A stretch of 64,000 nucleotides of DNA, from positions 1-64,000 of the forward strand of contig JAPLOA010000092.1 in assembly GCA_026400835.1 (NCBI GenBank), given 5' to 3'. A program made the translations under genes and the position numbers. Of this stretch, positions 52,848 to 62,107 are shown one piece after another; position 1 is the first letter of the stretch, and every line of letters starts with the position of its first letter. The notes under the pieces were generated by a model. That model was not told where the DNA came from, searched no databases, and saw only the letters and a list, made by a program, of their open reading frames with translations. This stretch comes from Planctomycetales bacterium. Its GTDB lineage: Bacteria > Planctomycetota > Planctomycetia > Planctomycetales > Planctomycetaceae.

Positions 52848-55166
52848 ATGTTGTCTGTCCGCACTGCGTTGACGTTGTTTGTGTTCGCTGCAGGAATTTG
52901 TGCTGCTCCGCTTTCGGCGCAGGAGGTTGCTGGGCCTTCCGGGACAACGCCATTGACGATTGAAGGTGATCTGGCCTCGCAGATGGTGGACGGAATTGAT
53001 CGGTTTCTGCTGAAAGAGATCGAGACGACCGCAGCAACTCGTGCGGAACGATTCAAGGTCGATACATCATCGCCAGAAGCGTACGAAGCATCTTTGAAGC
53101 CGCATCGAGAAAAACTGGCCAAGTGCCTGGGCATCCGGGATGCTCGCCTGCCATTTGCGGCCCCGGAGATCATCGTCAACGTGGGTGGTGAATCCGTGAT
53201 CGCTCAGTCAGAGAAATTCACGGTGCAGGCCATTCGCTGGCCGGTGCTCAGCGATCCATCGCCACAGGGAAATGGTCTGCCTTCGATCTACGGCGAAGGG
53301 CTTCTGCTGACACCGAAAGGTGAGACCGTAGCAAACGTCATCGTGCTGCCAGATGCGGATCAGACGCCGGAGCAGATGTGCGGTCTTGCTGAAGGTATTG
53401 CTGAAGAATCACAGGTTGCTCGTCATCTTGCAGAAGCTGGCTGCCGCGTTGTGGTACCAGCGCTGATGAGTCGTCATCGCGAAAAGCGTTTGGGGCGGGC
53501 GGATGTGACGAGTCGCGAATTCCTGCACCGGTCCGCCTTTGAACTGGGGCGAACTCTTGCAGGTTACGAAGTGCAGATGTCGCTGAGCATCGTTGACTGG
53601 TTCGCCGCGTCTTCTCCGAAAACTCCGGTCGGCATTTACGGCTACGGTGAAGGTGGCATGCTGGCCTTGTTCGCCGGTGGCCTGGACACTCGCATCAACG
53701 TGACCTGTGTCAGTGGATTTGTCACACCTCGGGAGAAATCATGGGAAGAACCGATCGAGCGAAACTTCTTTGGGCTGCTGAGTGATTTCGGGTTCCAGGA
53801 ACTTGCGATGCTTGTGGCCCCTCGTGGCCTGAAGCTTGAAATGGCGCCGATACCGGAAGTCGTACTCGCCGGAAACGGCGGCGCGCCGGCATTGTTGTCG
53901 AATAAGCAATTTGACAAGAGCGAGAATCAGCGGGTCGTTGAGGAATTGTTTGCTCGTATCGAGCCTTTGAAGGCTCCATTTACGGTGCTTTTTCCAATCA
54001 ATGGAAACGTAGCGTTGGGTGACGGCTATGATAGCTTTGTCAAAGCGCTGACCCCAACAGCTCCTTCAATTGAAGACCTGACAAAGCTGTCAGTCTCTGA
54101 AAAGGAAACCAGGCCGGATCCGGCAATTCGTGAAACAACTCTTTTCCGTCAAATCGACCGCCATAATCAGGCGCTGCTTCGCGAGAGTCATTTTGTTCGC
54201 AAGGACTTCATGTCGAAGCTCGATATGACATCCGTTGAAGCGTACGAAAAATCTGTCGAGCAGTATCGTGAGATCTTCCGCAAAGAGGTGATCGGCGAAT
54301 TTGAACAGCCGTTGCTGCCATTCAATGCTCGCTCACGAAAGTCCTGGGACACCGAAAAATGGACGGGCCACGAAGTTGTTCTGGATGTGTTCCCGGATGT
54401 GTTTGCGTATGGCGTGCTGTTGTTGCCAAAAGACCTGAAGCCCGGAGAAAAGCGTCCGGTTGTCGTATGCCAGCACGGTCTTGAAGGTCGCCCGGTAGAC
54501 GTCTTCCTGGGAGATCACCCGGCCTATCATGACTTTGCCGCGAAGCTTTGCGAACAGGGGTTCATCACATTCTCACCGCAGAATCCTTACATCTTTCAGG
54601 ATCGATTCCGCACGCTGCAACGGAAAGCCCAACCGCTCGGAAAAACTCTGTTCTCCATCATCGTGCCTCAGCATCAGCAGATCGTAAACTGGTTGAAGAC
54701 GCAGCCGAATGTAGATGGTGATCGAATCGCGTTCTACGGCCTGAGCTATGGTGGAAAATCGGCGATGAGAATTCCGGCTCTGGTAACCGACTACTGCCTT
54801 TCAATCTGCTCGGCTGACTTCAATGAATGGGTTCTGAAGAACGCCAGCACTCGCGAGAACTTCAGTTACATGTGGACGGGCGAGTACGAAATCTTCGAAT
54901 GGGATCTGGGCAGCACATTCAACTATGCGGAAATGGCGGCTCTGATCTGTCCTCGTCCGTTTATGGTGGAGCGTGGCCACTTTGATGGCGTTGGCGAAGA
55001 TCACTGGGTCGCTTTTGAATACGCCAAAATCCGCCACCTGTACTCCGCTCAACTGAAGATCGGCGACAAAACCGAGATCGAATGGTTCGTCGGTCCTCAT
55101 ACGATCAACGGTCAGGGAACCTACAAGTTCCTGCAGAAGCATCTGGGGCACACGCCGAAACCGTAA
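52848..55166 (+). CDS. Exported tandem alpha/beta hydrolase
   Basis: 772 residues with a signal peptide (MLSVRTALTLFVFAAGICAA, cleaved near SAQ). Two alpha/beta hydrolase domains follow. The first (about 45-390) has the nucleophile elbow as GYGEGG, with Glu268 where a serine is expected, so it is probably inactive. The second (about 430-772) has the intact elbow YGLSYGG (Ser633) and a late His751 in VGPHTING, with Asp candidates in HFDGVGED. It looks like the dienelactone hydrolase/acetyl xylan esterase type; the substrate is unknown. ATG at 52848 follows AGGAGG at 8-bp spacing. The open frame from 52515 overlaps the previous gene and is not credible as its start. Confidence 0.85.
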   Translation: MLSVRTALTLFVFAAGICAAPLSAQEVAGPSGTTPLTIEGDLASQMVDGIDRFLLKEIETTAATRAERFKVDTSSPEAYEASLKPHREKLAKCLGIRDARLPFAAPEIIVNVGGESVIAQSEKFTVQAIRWPVLSDPSPQGNGLPSIYGEGLLLTPKGETVANVIVLPDADQTPEQMCGLAEGIAEESQVARHLAEAGCRVVVPALMSRHREKRLGRADVTSREFLHRSAFELGRTLAGYEVQMSLSIVDWFAASSPKTPVGIYGYGEGGMLALFAGGLDTRINVTCVSGFVTPREKSWEEPIERNFFGLLSDFGFQELAMLVAPRGLKLEMAPIPEVVLAGNGGAPALLSNKQFDKSENQRVVEELFARIEPLKAPFTVLFPINGNVALGDGYDSFVKALTPTAPSIEDLTKLSVSEKETRPDPAIRETTLFRQIDRHNQALLRESHFVRKDFMSKLDMTSVEAYEKSVEQYREIFRKEVIGEFEQPLLPFNARSRKSWDTEKWTGHEVVLDVFPDVFAYGVLLLPKDLKPGEKRPVVVCQHGLEGRPVDVFLGDHPAYHDFAAKLCEQGFITFSPQNPYIFQDRFRTLQRKAQPLGKTLFSIIVPQHQQIVNWLKTQPNVDGDRIAFYGLSYGGKSAMRIPALVTDYCLSICSADFNEWVLKNASTRENFSYMWTGEYEIFEWDLGSTFNYAEMAALICPRPFMVERGHFDGVGEDHWVAFEYAKIRHLYSAQLKIGDKTEIEWFVGPHTINGQGTYKFLQKHLGHTPKP

Positions 55167-55193
55167 ACGGCATCGGCGCCTTCGAGGAAAGCG

Positions 55194-55232
55194 AGCAATG
55201 CTGACTCAGTCACAGAACAGAGTCAGCATTGC
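55194..55232. terminator. Hairpin between convergent hydrolase and DUF1501 genes
   Basis: GCAATGCTGACTC and GAGTCAGCATTGC form a perfect 13-bp stem with a 12-base loop. There is no T-run on either side, but its place between two convergent ends suggests a bidirectional transcription stop. Coordinates are approximate to within a base or two. Confidence 0.6.
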
Positions 55233-55306
55233 CTCCTGTCAGCCACATTCTACTGGCCAGACACCGTAACACTGCATGGGCCAGATACCGTGCTCGAGGC
55301 CTCGTT

Positions 55307-56650
55307 TCACACAAGCTCGGCGATCGGAGTCGGATCACTGACGAGGTGCGCCGGACGTCCCTGAGGACTGTAGAGGATCTTGTTCGGGTCGATCCCCAAT
55401 TTGTGGTAAACCGTCGAAACGAAATTCTCCGGCGAGAGCACTCGGTCCACTGCGGAGAACCCTTTACGATCAGTCGCACCGATCACGGTCCCACCCGGTG
55501 TTCCGCCGCCAGCCATCAATACGGACATTGCATTGGCCCAGTGATCGCGACCTGCCGTTGTGCTTCCAGCCAAAGTCGAGATCTTCGGAGTACGGCCGAA
55601 CTCACCCAGAGCAATCACGAGAGTCGAATCCAGCATGCCTCGCTCTTTGAGATCCTGAATCAACGTGGCGACCGAGTTGTCCCACGACGGCAGACGCTTA
55701 CGCAGAGCACCGAAGATGTCGCTGTGATGATCCCAGCCACCGTCATAAACGGTGATAAAAGGAACCCCCGCATCAACCAGTCGGCGTGCCAGCAAACAAC
55801 GCTGACCAAATCCGTCACGACCGTAGCGATCACGAGTCTCGGGACTTTCCTGACTGATATCAAAGGCTTTCTGAGCTTCCGGCGATGTGACCAGTGTGTG
55901 TCCCTGCTGGAAATACTCATCGAACGCCAGCACCGGATCACCGGCGGCTTCATCATTCAGTCGTACCATGCGGTCCACTTTGGCTCGCAGATCAGTACGA
56001 GAGCCAAATCGGATATCTGTCAGATCACGAGGCAGAGCGACGTCACGCACTTTAAAGTTGGCGCCGTTCGGGTCATCGCCCACAACAAACGGAGCATACC
56101 GTGCTCCCAGAAAATTCGGGCCGCCGGAACGAGACATCTGCGGCATACTGAAATACGACGGCAGCCCGTTATCTCGCCCCAGTTCTTTGGCAACCACTGA
56201 ACCCATGCTCGGATGGAAGCTGACAAACGCACCGCAGCCGACCGGAATTCGAGGTGGTGATCCGGTCATCATGTAGTGATTGCCGGCTCCATGATTGCCC
56301 TGATCATGCCGGATCGAACGAATCATCGCGTAGTCATTCAGGCTGGCAGCCAGCTTGACCATATGCTCAGAATAGCCAACGCCCGGAACGGTCGTGTCGA
56401 TCGAAGAAAACTCTCCACGATACTCCATCGGAGCATCCGGCTTCGGGTCGAATGTTTCAAAGTGAGTCGGACCGCCGTCCATCCAGATCAGAATGCAGCT
56501 TTTGGCTTTTCCAGCGGGAACAAGCCCCCCATGCTGTGATTCAGCGCGAGCCTTCAGGCCGCCGACAAAACTGGTTCCAAGGAAACCTCCCAAACCCAGT
56601 TCCAGCGCGTTACGTCGGCTAATTCCATCACATCGTCTGCGGTTTAACAT
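55307..56650 (-). CDS. DUF1501 protein, partner of the upstream DUF1549 gene
   Basis: 447 residues with a twin-arginine leader (GISRRNALELGLGGFLG). The sulfatase-like body shows SCILIWMDGGPTHFETFDPKP, HDQGNHGAGNHYM, VYDGGWDHHSD, LVIALGEFGRTPKI and GRDHWANAMSVLMAGGG. It starts 12 bp after the stop of the DUF1549/DUF1553 gene, so the two form an operon. This is the standard planctomycete pairing: a cytochrome-like protein plus a DUF1501 protein, both exported, of unknown joint function. It ends facing the tandem hydrolase gene. Confidence 0.93.
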   Translation of the reverse strand: MLNRRRCDGISRRNALELGLGGFLGTSFVGGLKARAESQHGGLVPAGKAKSCILIWMDGGPTHFETFDPKPDAPMEYRGEFSSIDTTVPGVGYSEHMVKLAASLNDYAMIRSIRHDQGNHGAGNHYMMTGSPPRIPVGCGAFVSFHPSMGSVVAKELGRDNGLPSYFSMPQMSRSGGPNFLGARYAPFVVGDDPNGANFKVRDVALPRDLTDIRFGSRTDLRAKVDRMVRLNDEAAGDPVLAFDEYFQQGHTLVTSPEAQKAFDISQESPETRDRYGRDGFGQRCLLARRLVDAGVPFITVYDGGWDHHSDIFGALRKRLPSWDNSVATLIQDLKERGMLDSTLVIALGEFGRTPKISTLAGSTTAGRDHWANAMSVLMAGGGTPGGTVIGATDRKGFSAVDRVLSPENFVSTVYHKLGIDPNKILYSPQGRPAHLVSDPTPIAELV

Positions 56651-56662
56651 TGATGTCGTTCC

Positions 56663-58987
56663 TCAGTCCTGAAACACAAACTCTGCCGAGTTGACCATGG
56701 CCCACATAAGATCTTCAATGACCTGACGGCGGACAGCACCTTCCGCAGACAGCAAATCCACAACAAGCTTTGTTTCATCCGGTGTCGGCTTGCGTCCAAA
56801 GACCCGCGTGTAGAGTTCAACGGAGATCTCTTCACCGGTCTTCGAACTATCCGCCAGACTCTTTGCTGACCCGCTATCACTGCCAATATCACGAAACAGC
56901 TTTTCTGAATTCATCAGGTGCAGACTCTGCACAACTGTGGAGTCACTCATGCGTTCACAGGGAGGATCCTGATTCGGATCCGGACGTCCAAAAGTATCAA
57001 GGAACAGAGAATCTGATCGATGTGTCCACAGTTGCTTGGCGGATGAATCCGGTGGCATCGCATCGAATTCCGCGGGGACTCCTGTCACGACGGTCACAGC
57101 ATCCAGCAGCACTTCGGCACGCAGACGATGACGATAATGGCGAGAATGATTTCGAGTATCGGAAACGTTCGTATCGTTCGGCAGTGAACTCAACTGATAC
57201 ACATGCGAATTCGCGATCACTCGCACTAACTCCGTCAACGAAAACCCGGAATCCCGGAAATGCTCGCCCAAAGCTTTCAACAGAGGGCCATTCGTCGGAG
57301 GGTTGGTCGCGCGAAGGTCGTCAACCGGCTCCACTAGCCCTCTGGCCATTAAGTCCGCCCACACTCGATTGGCCATTGTCTGAGCAAACAAATGATTATT
57401 GGGTGAGGTGATCCATGCAGCAAGAGATTCACGCTGATCCTGACCTTCCACGACAGGCGGCGCTTCCCCGAACAGCGGGCGAGGCTCCATCGTGGCACCC
57501 GTCACCGGATGCGTGACAGCGCCGCGAGTTCCCGTGAAGACAAACTCTTCCGAGCCTGAAATGGGGGCGGATATCCCGGTCCCTTTGCGACCAACTTTAG
57601 AAAAGTAGGCCGCAAAACTATAGAAATCATCCTGGCCCCAAACTTCAAACGGATGATGGTGACACTTGGCACAATCAAGCCGCACGCCTACGAATAACTG
57701 ACTCACCAAAGTGGTGAGTTCTTCAGGTTGCCGTCGGTCACGGAACATCACCACCGAGCCATCGCGGAACGTACCGCCGCGGGCCGTCAAAAGTTCTTTG
57801 ACGAACTGATCCCACGGCTTCCGTTCGTGAAATGACTGCCGAATCCAATGGTCATAATTGAACGTCGCTTTAATACCCACGTGATAGGGATTGGGACGCA
57901 GCAGGTCAGCCCATTTGTTAGCCCAGTGATCGGCGAACTCCGGCTCCAGAAGCAATCGATCAACCAATTTGGCTCGCTTGTCCGGCGCCGTATCGGCCAG
58001 AAACGCATTCACTTCATCCTGAGTCGGGATGCGTCCACAAACGTCTGTGGTGACTCGACGCAGAAAAGTATGATCATCGCAAACGCCGGAAGGCGTAATG
58101 TTCAGTCGCTGCAACTTCTGCCAGACCAGTTCGTCGATAAAGTTATTGCGAGGAAGCACCGCGTAGTCGTCGGCCGGAATTGTTTCAATACGAGGAATCA
58201 TCACATCACAAACAGCGATCTGTCCCATAAACCGAGCCATGATTGCAGCATCACCGGTGATTTCACCCGCAGTAACAACTCCCGTTTCATCAACAGCAGC
58301 AATCGGCGCTTCGTTGGACTGAAAAGCTGTCAGACGGGTAACATCGCGTTCTGTTCCATCGGAATACTTCGCGGTCACAACAATCGCCTGAGTTTGCTTC
58401 GGAGCGAGAACCGCAGAGGCGGGATTCACAACGATCGATTTTAGAACCGGAGCATTCGGAGCTTTGCGAGGCATCCCCTGGCGCATCCAGGTCAGCATCG
58501 TCTGAAACTCAGGACCAGCGACATCGATACGTCGACCACCCCCGTGTGGAATTTTGCCAGCAGGCTTAGCGAGCATCAGACTGTTTTCCGGAGCCCCCGG
58601 GAACACTCTTCGGCCACGACCTTCTTTTGCAATCGCATCGAAATCCTGTTGTGCATCAAAGCCAAGCAGCGACAACTGGAATCCACCCTGACCACGAGCT
58701 TTCCCGTGACATGGGCCGCTGTTGCATCCAAAGCGAGTCAGAATTGGCTGCAGATCGTTTTCAAAATCCACAATCGGTGGTTCATCCGCAATCAGCGACA
58801 TGCCCTGCAAGAAACTGCATAAGCACAACACAACAGCGATCGATGGAAAAGCGGGTAGTCGTGGCACAGTGTTGCTCGACTTGGGAAGGACAAACAGCGG
58901 GGAAGAACAGGAAGGATTACTTCGGGCGCGGCGACGATTGAGGTGTGATCTGAATGGTAGATGCCGCGAACACCGGGCCTCAATCAT
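56663..58987 (-). CDS. Large DUF1549/DUF1553 protein with CX4CH and Ig-like segments
   Basis: 774 residues. A basic N-terminal region is followed by a hydrophobic export signal (about 45-65). The first cysteine motif is Cys88, Cys93, His94 (CX4CH, in FGCNSGPCHGKARGQGG). A BIG2-like Ig domain follows (about 190-265), then DUF1549 (about 280-480) with a normal CxxCH in CAKCHHHPFEVWG, and DUF1553 (about 510-760). It has the same domain order as the protein at 14907. ATG at 58987 is preferred to the TTG at 59023, though GAGG stands rather close to it. Leads a two-gene operon with the DUF1501 gene. Confidence 0.9.
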   Translation of the reverse strand: MIEARCSRHLPFRSHLNRRRARSNPSCSSPLFVLPKSSNTVPRLPAFPSIAVVLCLCSFLQGMSLIADEPPIVDFENDLQPILTRFGCNSGPCHGKARGQGGFQLSLLGFDAQQDFDAIAKEGRGRRVFPGAPENSLMLAKPAGKIPHGGGRRIDVAGPEFQTMLTWMRQGMPRKAPNAPVLKSIVVNPASAVLAPKQTQAIVVTAKYSDGTERDVTRLTAFQSNEAPIAAVDETGVVTAGEITGDAAIMARFMGQIAVCDVMIPRIETIPADDYAVLPRNNFIDELVWQKLQRLNITPSGVCDDHTFLRRVTTDVCGRIPTQDEVNAFLADTAPDKRAKLVDRLLLEPEFADHWANKWADLLRPNPYHVGIKATFNYDHWIRQSFHERKPWDQFVKELLTARGGTFRDGSVVMFRDRRQPEELTTLVSQLFVGVRLDCAKCHHHPFEVWGQDDFYSFAAYFSKVGRKGTGISAPISGSEEFVFTGTRGAVTHPVTGATMEPRPLFGEAPPVVEGQDQRESLAAWITSPNNHLFAQTMANRVWADLMARGLVEPVDDLRATNPPTNGPLLKALGEHFRDSGFSLTELVRVIANSHVYQLSSLPNDTNVSDTRNHSRHYRHRLRAEVLLDAVTVVTGVPAEFDAMPPDSSAKQLWTHRSDSLFLDTFGRPDPNQDPPCERMSDSTVVQSLHLMNSEKLFRDIGSDSGSAKSLADSSKTGEEISVELYTRVFGRKPTPDETKLVVDLLSAEGAVRRQVIEDLMWAMVNSAEFVFQD

Positions 58988-59126
58988 GCCTCGCGCAGAA
59001 TAACCAAATACGGGGCTGTACAAGCTAGCAAATCGTGACCGTTGTTGTCACGCACAAAGCTGCGTGGATCGTGGTTTCGGGGCGATTTTCAACGATCTTT
59101 CTGAGAAGATCGACTTCAGGGGTGAA

Positions 59127-60578
59127 CTATTGCTGACCTGGTGAGAAAAACTCAGTGGTGACTCGACGAACCGGAACCGGAGAATCCACAAATGATCGGA
59201 TGAAGCACCAGCGTGCACCATCAGGAGTTGTTGTGATGCAGAAACTGGTTTCCAAAACGTCCTCGTCATCATTGCCATGCTTTTCTGAAGATTTTATCCC
59301 ACGATCAATGGTAATCCTGAAGAACTCTCCGGAGGAATGAATCACCTGCCATGTTCCGGAAGCAAGATTGCGAGGTAACGGGATGCAGCCAGCTCCACCA
59401 TCGAGAGGAGGTTCCACATTACCGGGTGTTACATCTTCTGCATGCACATCGAGCATGTCGTACTCGCCGGTCTGCAGTAGTTTCACTTCCAACGATTTTT
59501 CGTCTTTAATTGAATCAGCTGTGACTGATTCTGTGGCATTAGAATTTGCGGAGTCGGCTTGTACCACAGATTCTTCTTTGATCGGATCAGCCTGTTGAGG
59601 CAGTTCAGCCTCGGTTGACTCGGCCGCTGGATGTTCATTCTGAGCTGCACCATCGCCGGAGTTGTCGGCCACGGTCCCGTCCGTTGAATTCTCAGCAACT
59701 ACCGCCACAACCGCCGCTGTGACGACTGCCTCGGGGTCAACAACTTCGACAGCGGTCGCCTCTGTCGCGACGTCTTTGTTTAAGGTGGTTTCTTTTACAG
59801 AATTGGCATCGTGGGAGTCCGCTGTGCCTTGCAAAGAAAAATCTTCGGGAGCCGGGACTGATGCAGACTCGACCTCTACGACAGGAGTTTCAGAAGCGGC
59901 GAGTTCGGTGACGGGTGATTCAATCGCGGGCACTACTACCGCCATCTCATCCGATTTGATTTCTATGACTTCTGCGTTGCCACGAACGGGCTCTTCAGCA
60001 TTCTCCTGGTCAAGCTCGCCTTGAACAGACTCACTGGGAACAGACAACTCCGGGGAAGACGCTGCTTCTACTGTCCCGGCTTCCTCGACTGAAGATTCAG
60101 TGATTGAAACCTCTTCAGACTCAGTGATGACCAACTCAGGAACCAGCGGCTCACTTGCCACGGGTTCGGCACTGCCAGCTTTGACAGTTTCCTCAACAGA
60201 AATCGTAACGGCTTCATTGCCGGTGTTTTGAGAAACTGGGCTGTCGTCAGCAACTGGTGTCAGATTCACGACAGAACCTTGAACAGCATTGTTCTGATGA
60301 ATCTGCTCTTCATGACGCTCGATCACAGGCTCATTCTGCCCGGCGCTGTCACTGGCTCGCATGGCGATTCGAACCGATCTCGGCTTTGGCACGGAGAACT
60401 CTGCAGGCGACATGTTCTCCCGCTGAACAGTCTCGACCGATGACATCGGAACCACGGCAACCGGTTTGTTTAAGCGTTTGTTTCCTGCAATCGTCGAGTC
60501 CATCGCCCTCTGGTCGGAATTCCAGATGCCCATAAAGATTGAAGAGAATACCAAAACCATGAAAACTCGAGCGTTCAT
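59127..60578 (-). CDS. Exported acidic, low-complexity protein
   Basis: I recognise no family for the main body. The 483 residues open with a hydrophobic signal or anchor (ARVFMVLVFSSIFMGIW). About 300 residues very rich in Glu, Ser, Val, Ala and Thr follow (SEPLVPELVITESEEVSITE is typical), with few basic residues. The C-terminal 100 residues are different: GAGCIPLPRNLASGTWQVIHS, then SFCITTTPDGARWCFIRSF and VRRVTTEFFSPG, with three cysteines and the look of a small folded beta domain. A disordered acidic linker holding a terminal domain away from the membrane is my reading. ATG at 60578 follows GGGAT. No operon partner. Confidence 0.7.
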   Translation of the reverse strand: MNARVFMVLVFSSIFMGIWNSDQRAMDSTIAGNKRLNKPVAVVPMSSVETVQRENMSPAEFSVPKPRSVRIAMRASDSAGQNEPVIERHEEQIHQNNAVQGSVVNLTPVADDSPVSQNTGNEAVTISVEETVKAGSAEPVASEPLVPELVITESEEVSITESSVEEAGTVEAASSPELSVPSESVQGELDQENAEEPVRGNAEVIEIKSDEMAVVVPAIESPVTELAASETPVVEVESASVPAPEDFSLQGTADSHDANSVKETTLNKDVATEATAVEVVDPEAVVTAAVVAVVAENSTDGTVADNSGDGAAQNEHPAAESTEAELPQQADPIKEESVVQADSANSNATESVTADSIKDEKSLEVKLLQTGEYDMLDVHAEDVTPGNVEPPLDGGAGCIPLPRNLASGTWQVIHSSGEFFRITIDRGIKSSEKHGNDDEDVLETSFCITTTPDGARWCFIRSFVDSPVPVRRVTTEFFSPGQQ

Positions 60579-61172
60579 TGATGAACATCCCAAAACAAGG
60601 GGCAGACCCTTTGGCCACTTATCGAGCCGAGGCTCGAATTCACAAGCACCACCGGAAAAACCGAACCACGAGTGAACACCAATGGCGTGGTCGGTTGACT
60701 TCGTCGTTTAATCCCTGGCGAACAAACCAGTCCGAACAACAATCGTGTTTGTCGGCTCCGAATTAAGCGGAAACTCTTTGAAAGCAGTCAATTAACAAAC
60801 CGTCAGCCGGAACTGCACACCGCAGTAGCTCCAGCAACACAGGCTGGAAGAAAATATCGACGGTAGCGACTGCGAAAGGGCCGGGTTTTCTGACGATCAA
60901 GCAAAGAACGATGGGGGAGCATGGTCGAATCACCACGTTTGCCGCTGTTGCCAGATGTCGCGATTCAGTCACTTCTTACGCGTTGTTCGGGGGCTGCCGA
61001 AACAAAACCTGGAATTCAAACGGTGCTGGCAAACTTCCACGCAAGTTGACGGGAATCGTTCGCAGCGGGTGTCTTGATCCACTGAGAATTCCTGCAGCAG
61101 ACCTGCAATCAGCAATCGCTCTTCGTAAACTCAGCACGCACAGTTGTTTCCTCAGCCAAAAGCAAGATCCTT
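60579..61172. other. Divergent intergenic region
   Basis: About 590 bp between the acidic protein gene and the HemD-like gene. Short frames on both strands (for example 60763-60972 minus) show no recognisable features. The 12-mer GTCGTTTAATCC near 60703 matches the arm of the element at 48090-48159, possibly a remnant. No tRNA or promoter is convincing. Confidence 0.4.
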
Positions 61173-62012
61173 ATGTCAGAAGCCAATCCGTTTGTTGTCT
61201 GCACCTTTGAGAGTCGTCGTGCAGAGGAAATGTGTTCACTGATTTCTCGCCAGGGGTGTCTACCACTGTCTGCGCCATCCATGCGTGAGATTCCGATCGA
61301 GCATAACCCCGAAGCCATCGAAATCATTCAGGGGTTTCTTGCTCAGAAGTTTGACGCCATCATTCTGCTCACAGGCGTCGGCACTGAAGCCCTGTTCGAT
61401 GTTGCTCGATCGCAGGGGTTGTACGATCAGCTTGTCAATGTGCTGACCGAAATTCCGATCATTATTCGTGGCCCAAAACCGGCTGCGGTGCTGAGCAAAG
61501 TCGGCTTGAAGTATGTGGTGCGGGCTCCGGAACCTAATACCTGGCGAGAACTGCTGAACGCAGTCGACGATTCGAAGTTCGAACTTAATGGCAAACGAGT
61601 TGTCGTTCAGGAATATGGCCTGCCGAATATTCGACTGTATAACGAGTTGCAGAACCGAGGCGTGACCGTCACGGCCTGTCCAGTTTATCGCTGGGCCCTG
61701 CCGGAGAACACAGAGCCTCTCGAGTCCGCCATCCGCCAGACAGCCGACGGCAAGGTTGATGCTGTGCTCTTCACAAGTGCTAATCAGGTCAGCAGCGTCT
61801 TAACCGTGGCCGAACGAATCGGCGTGCTCGATCACTTCCGCGCCGCGACTTCAAGCCGCACACTCGTCGTCTCTATTGGTCCGACCTGCAGCGAAGCTCT
61901 GATCGACAACGGCTTCGATGTTCATGCGGAAGCCTCGCCCCCCAAAATGGGCCAGCTCGCCCGAGCCGCCGCTGACGCTTTGAAAGCTCGGAGAGATTCC
62001 CATCGGCCGTGA
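61173..62012 (+). CDS. hemD: Uroporphyrinogen-III synthase-like protein
   Basis: HemD closes and inverts the linear tetrapyrrole hydroxymethylbilane to uroporphyrinogen III, the branch point to haem and cobalamin. The 279 residues show the usual two-lobe pattern with weak sequence conservation: ESRRAEEMCSLISRQGCLPL at the start, FDAIILLTGVGTEALFDV, RGPKPAAVLSKVGL, VVVQEYGLPN, VYRWALPENTEPLESAI, DAVLFTSANQVSSVL, and SIGPTCSEALIDNGFDV near the end, the hallmark of the family. No other haem gene is nearby, so the exact function rests on this pattern. ATG at 61173 has a weak ribosome binding site. Confidence 0.8.
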   Translation: MSEANPFVVCTFESRRAEEMCSLISRQGCLPLSAPSMREIPIEHNPEAIEIIQGFLAQKFDAIILLTGVGTEALFDVARSQGLYDQLVNVLTEIPIIIRGPKPAAVLSKVGLKYVVRAPEPNTWRELLNAVDDSKFELNGKRVVVQEYGLPNIRLYNELQNRGVTVTACPVYRWALPENTEPLESAIRQTADGKVDAVLFTSANQVSSVLTVAERIGVLDHFRAATSSRTLVVSIGPTCSEALIDNGFDVHAEASPPKMGQLARAAADALKARRDSHRP

Positions 62013-62107
62013 AGCTGTCGAACCGGCACGGCATTAAGGAACTGGTCTTGTCCGGAACTTCAGGACAGTCACCGGGACAGTCATCGGAAAGCTTTCGCCG
62101 TTACGCG

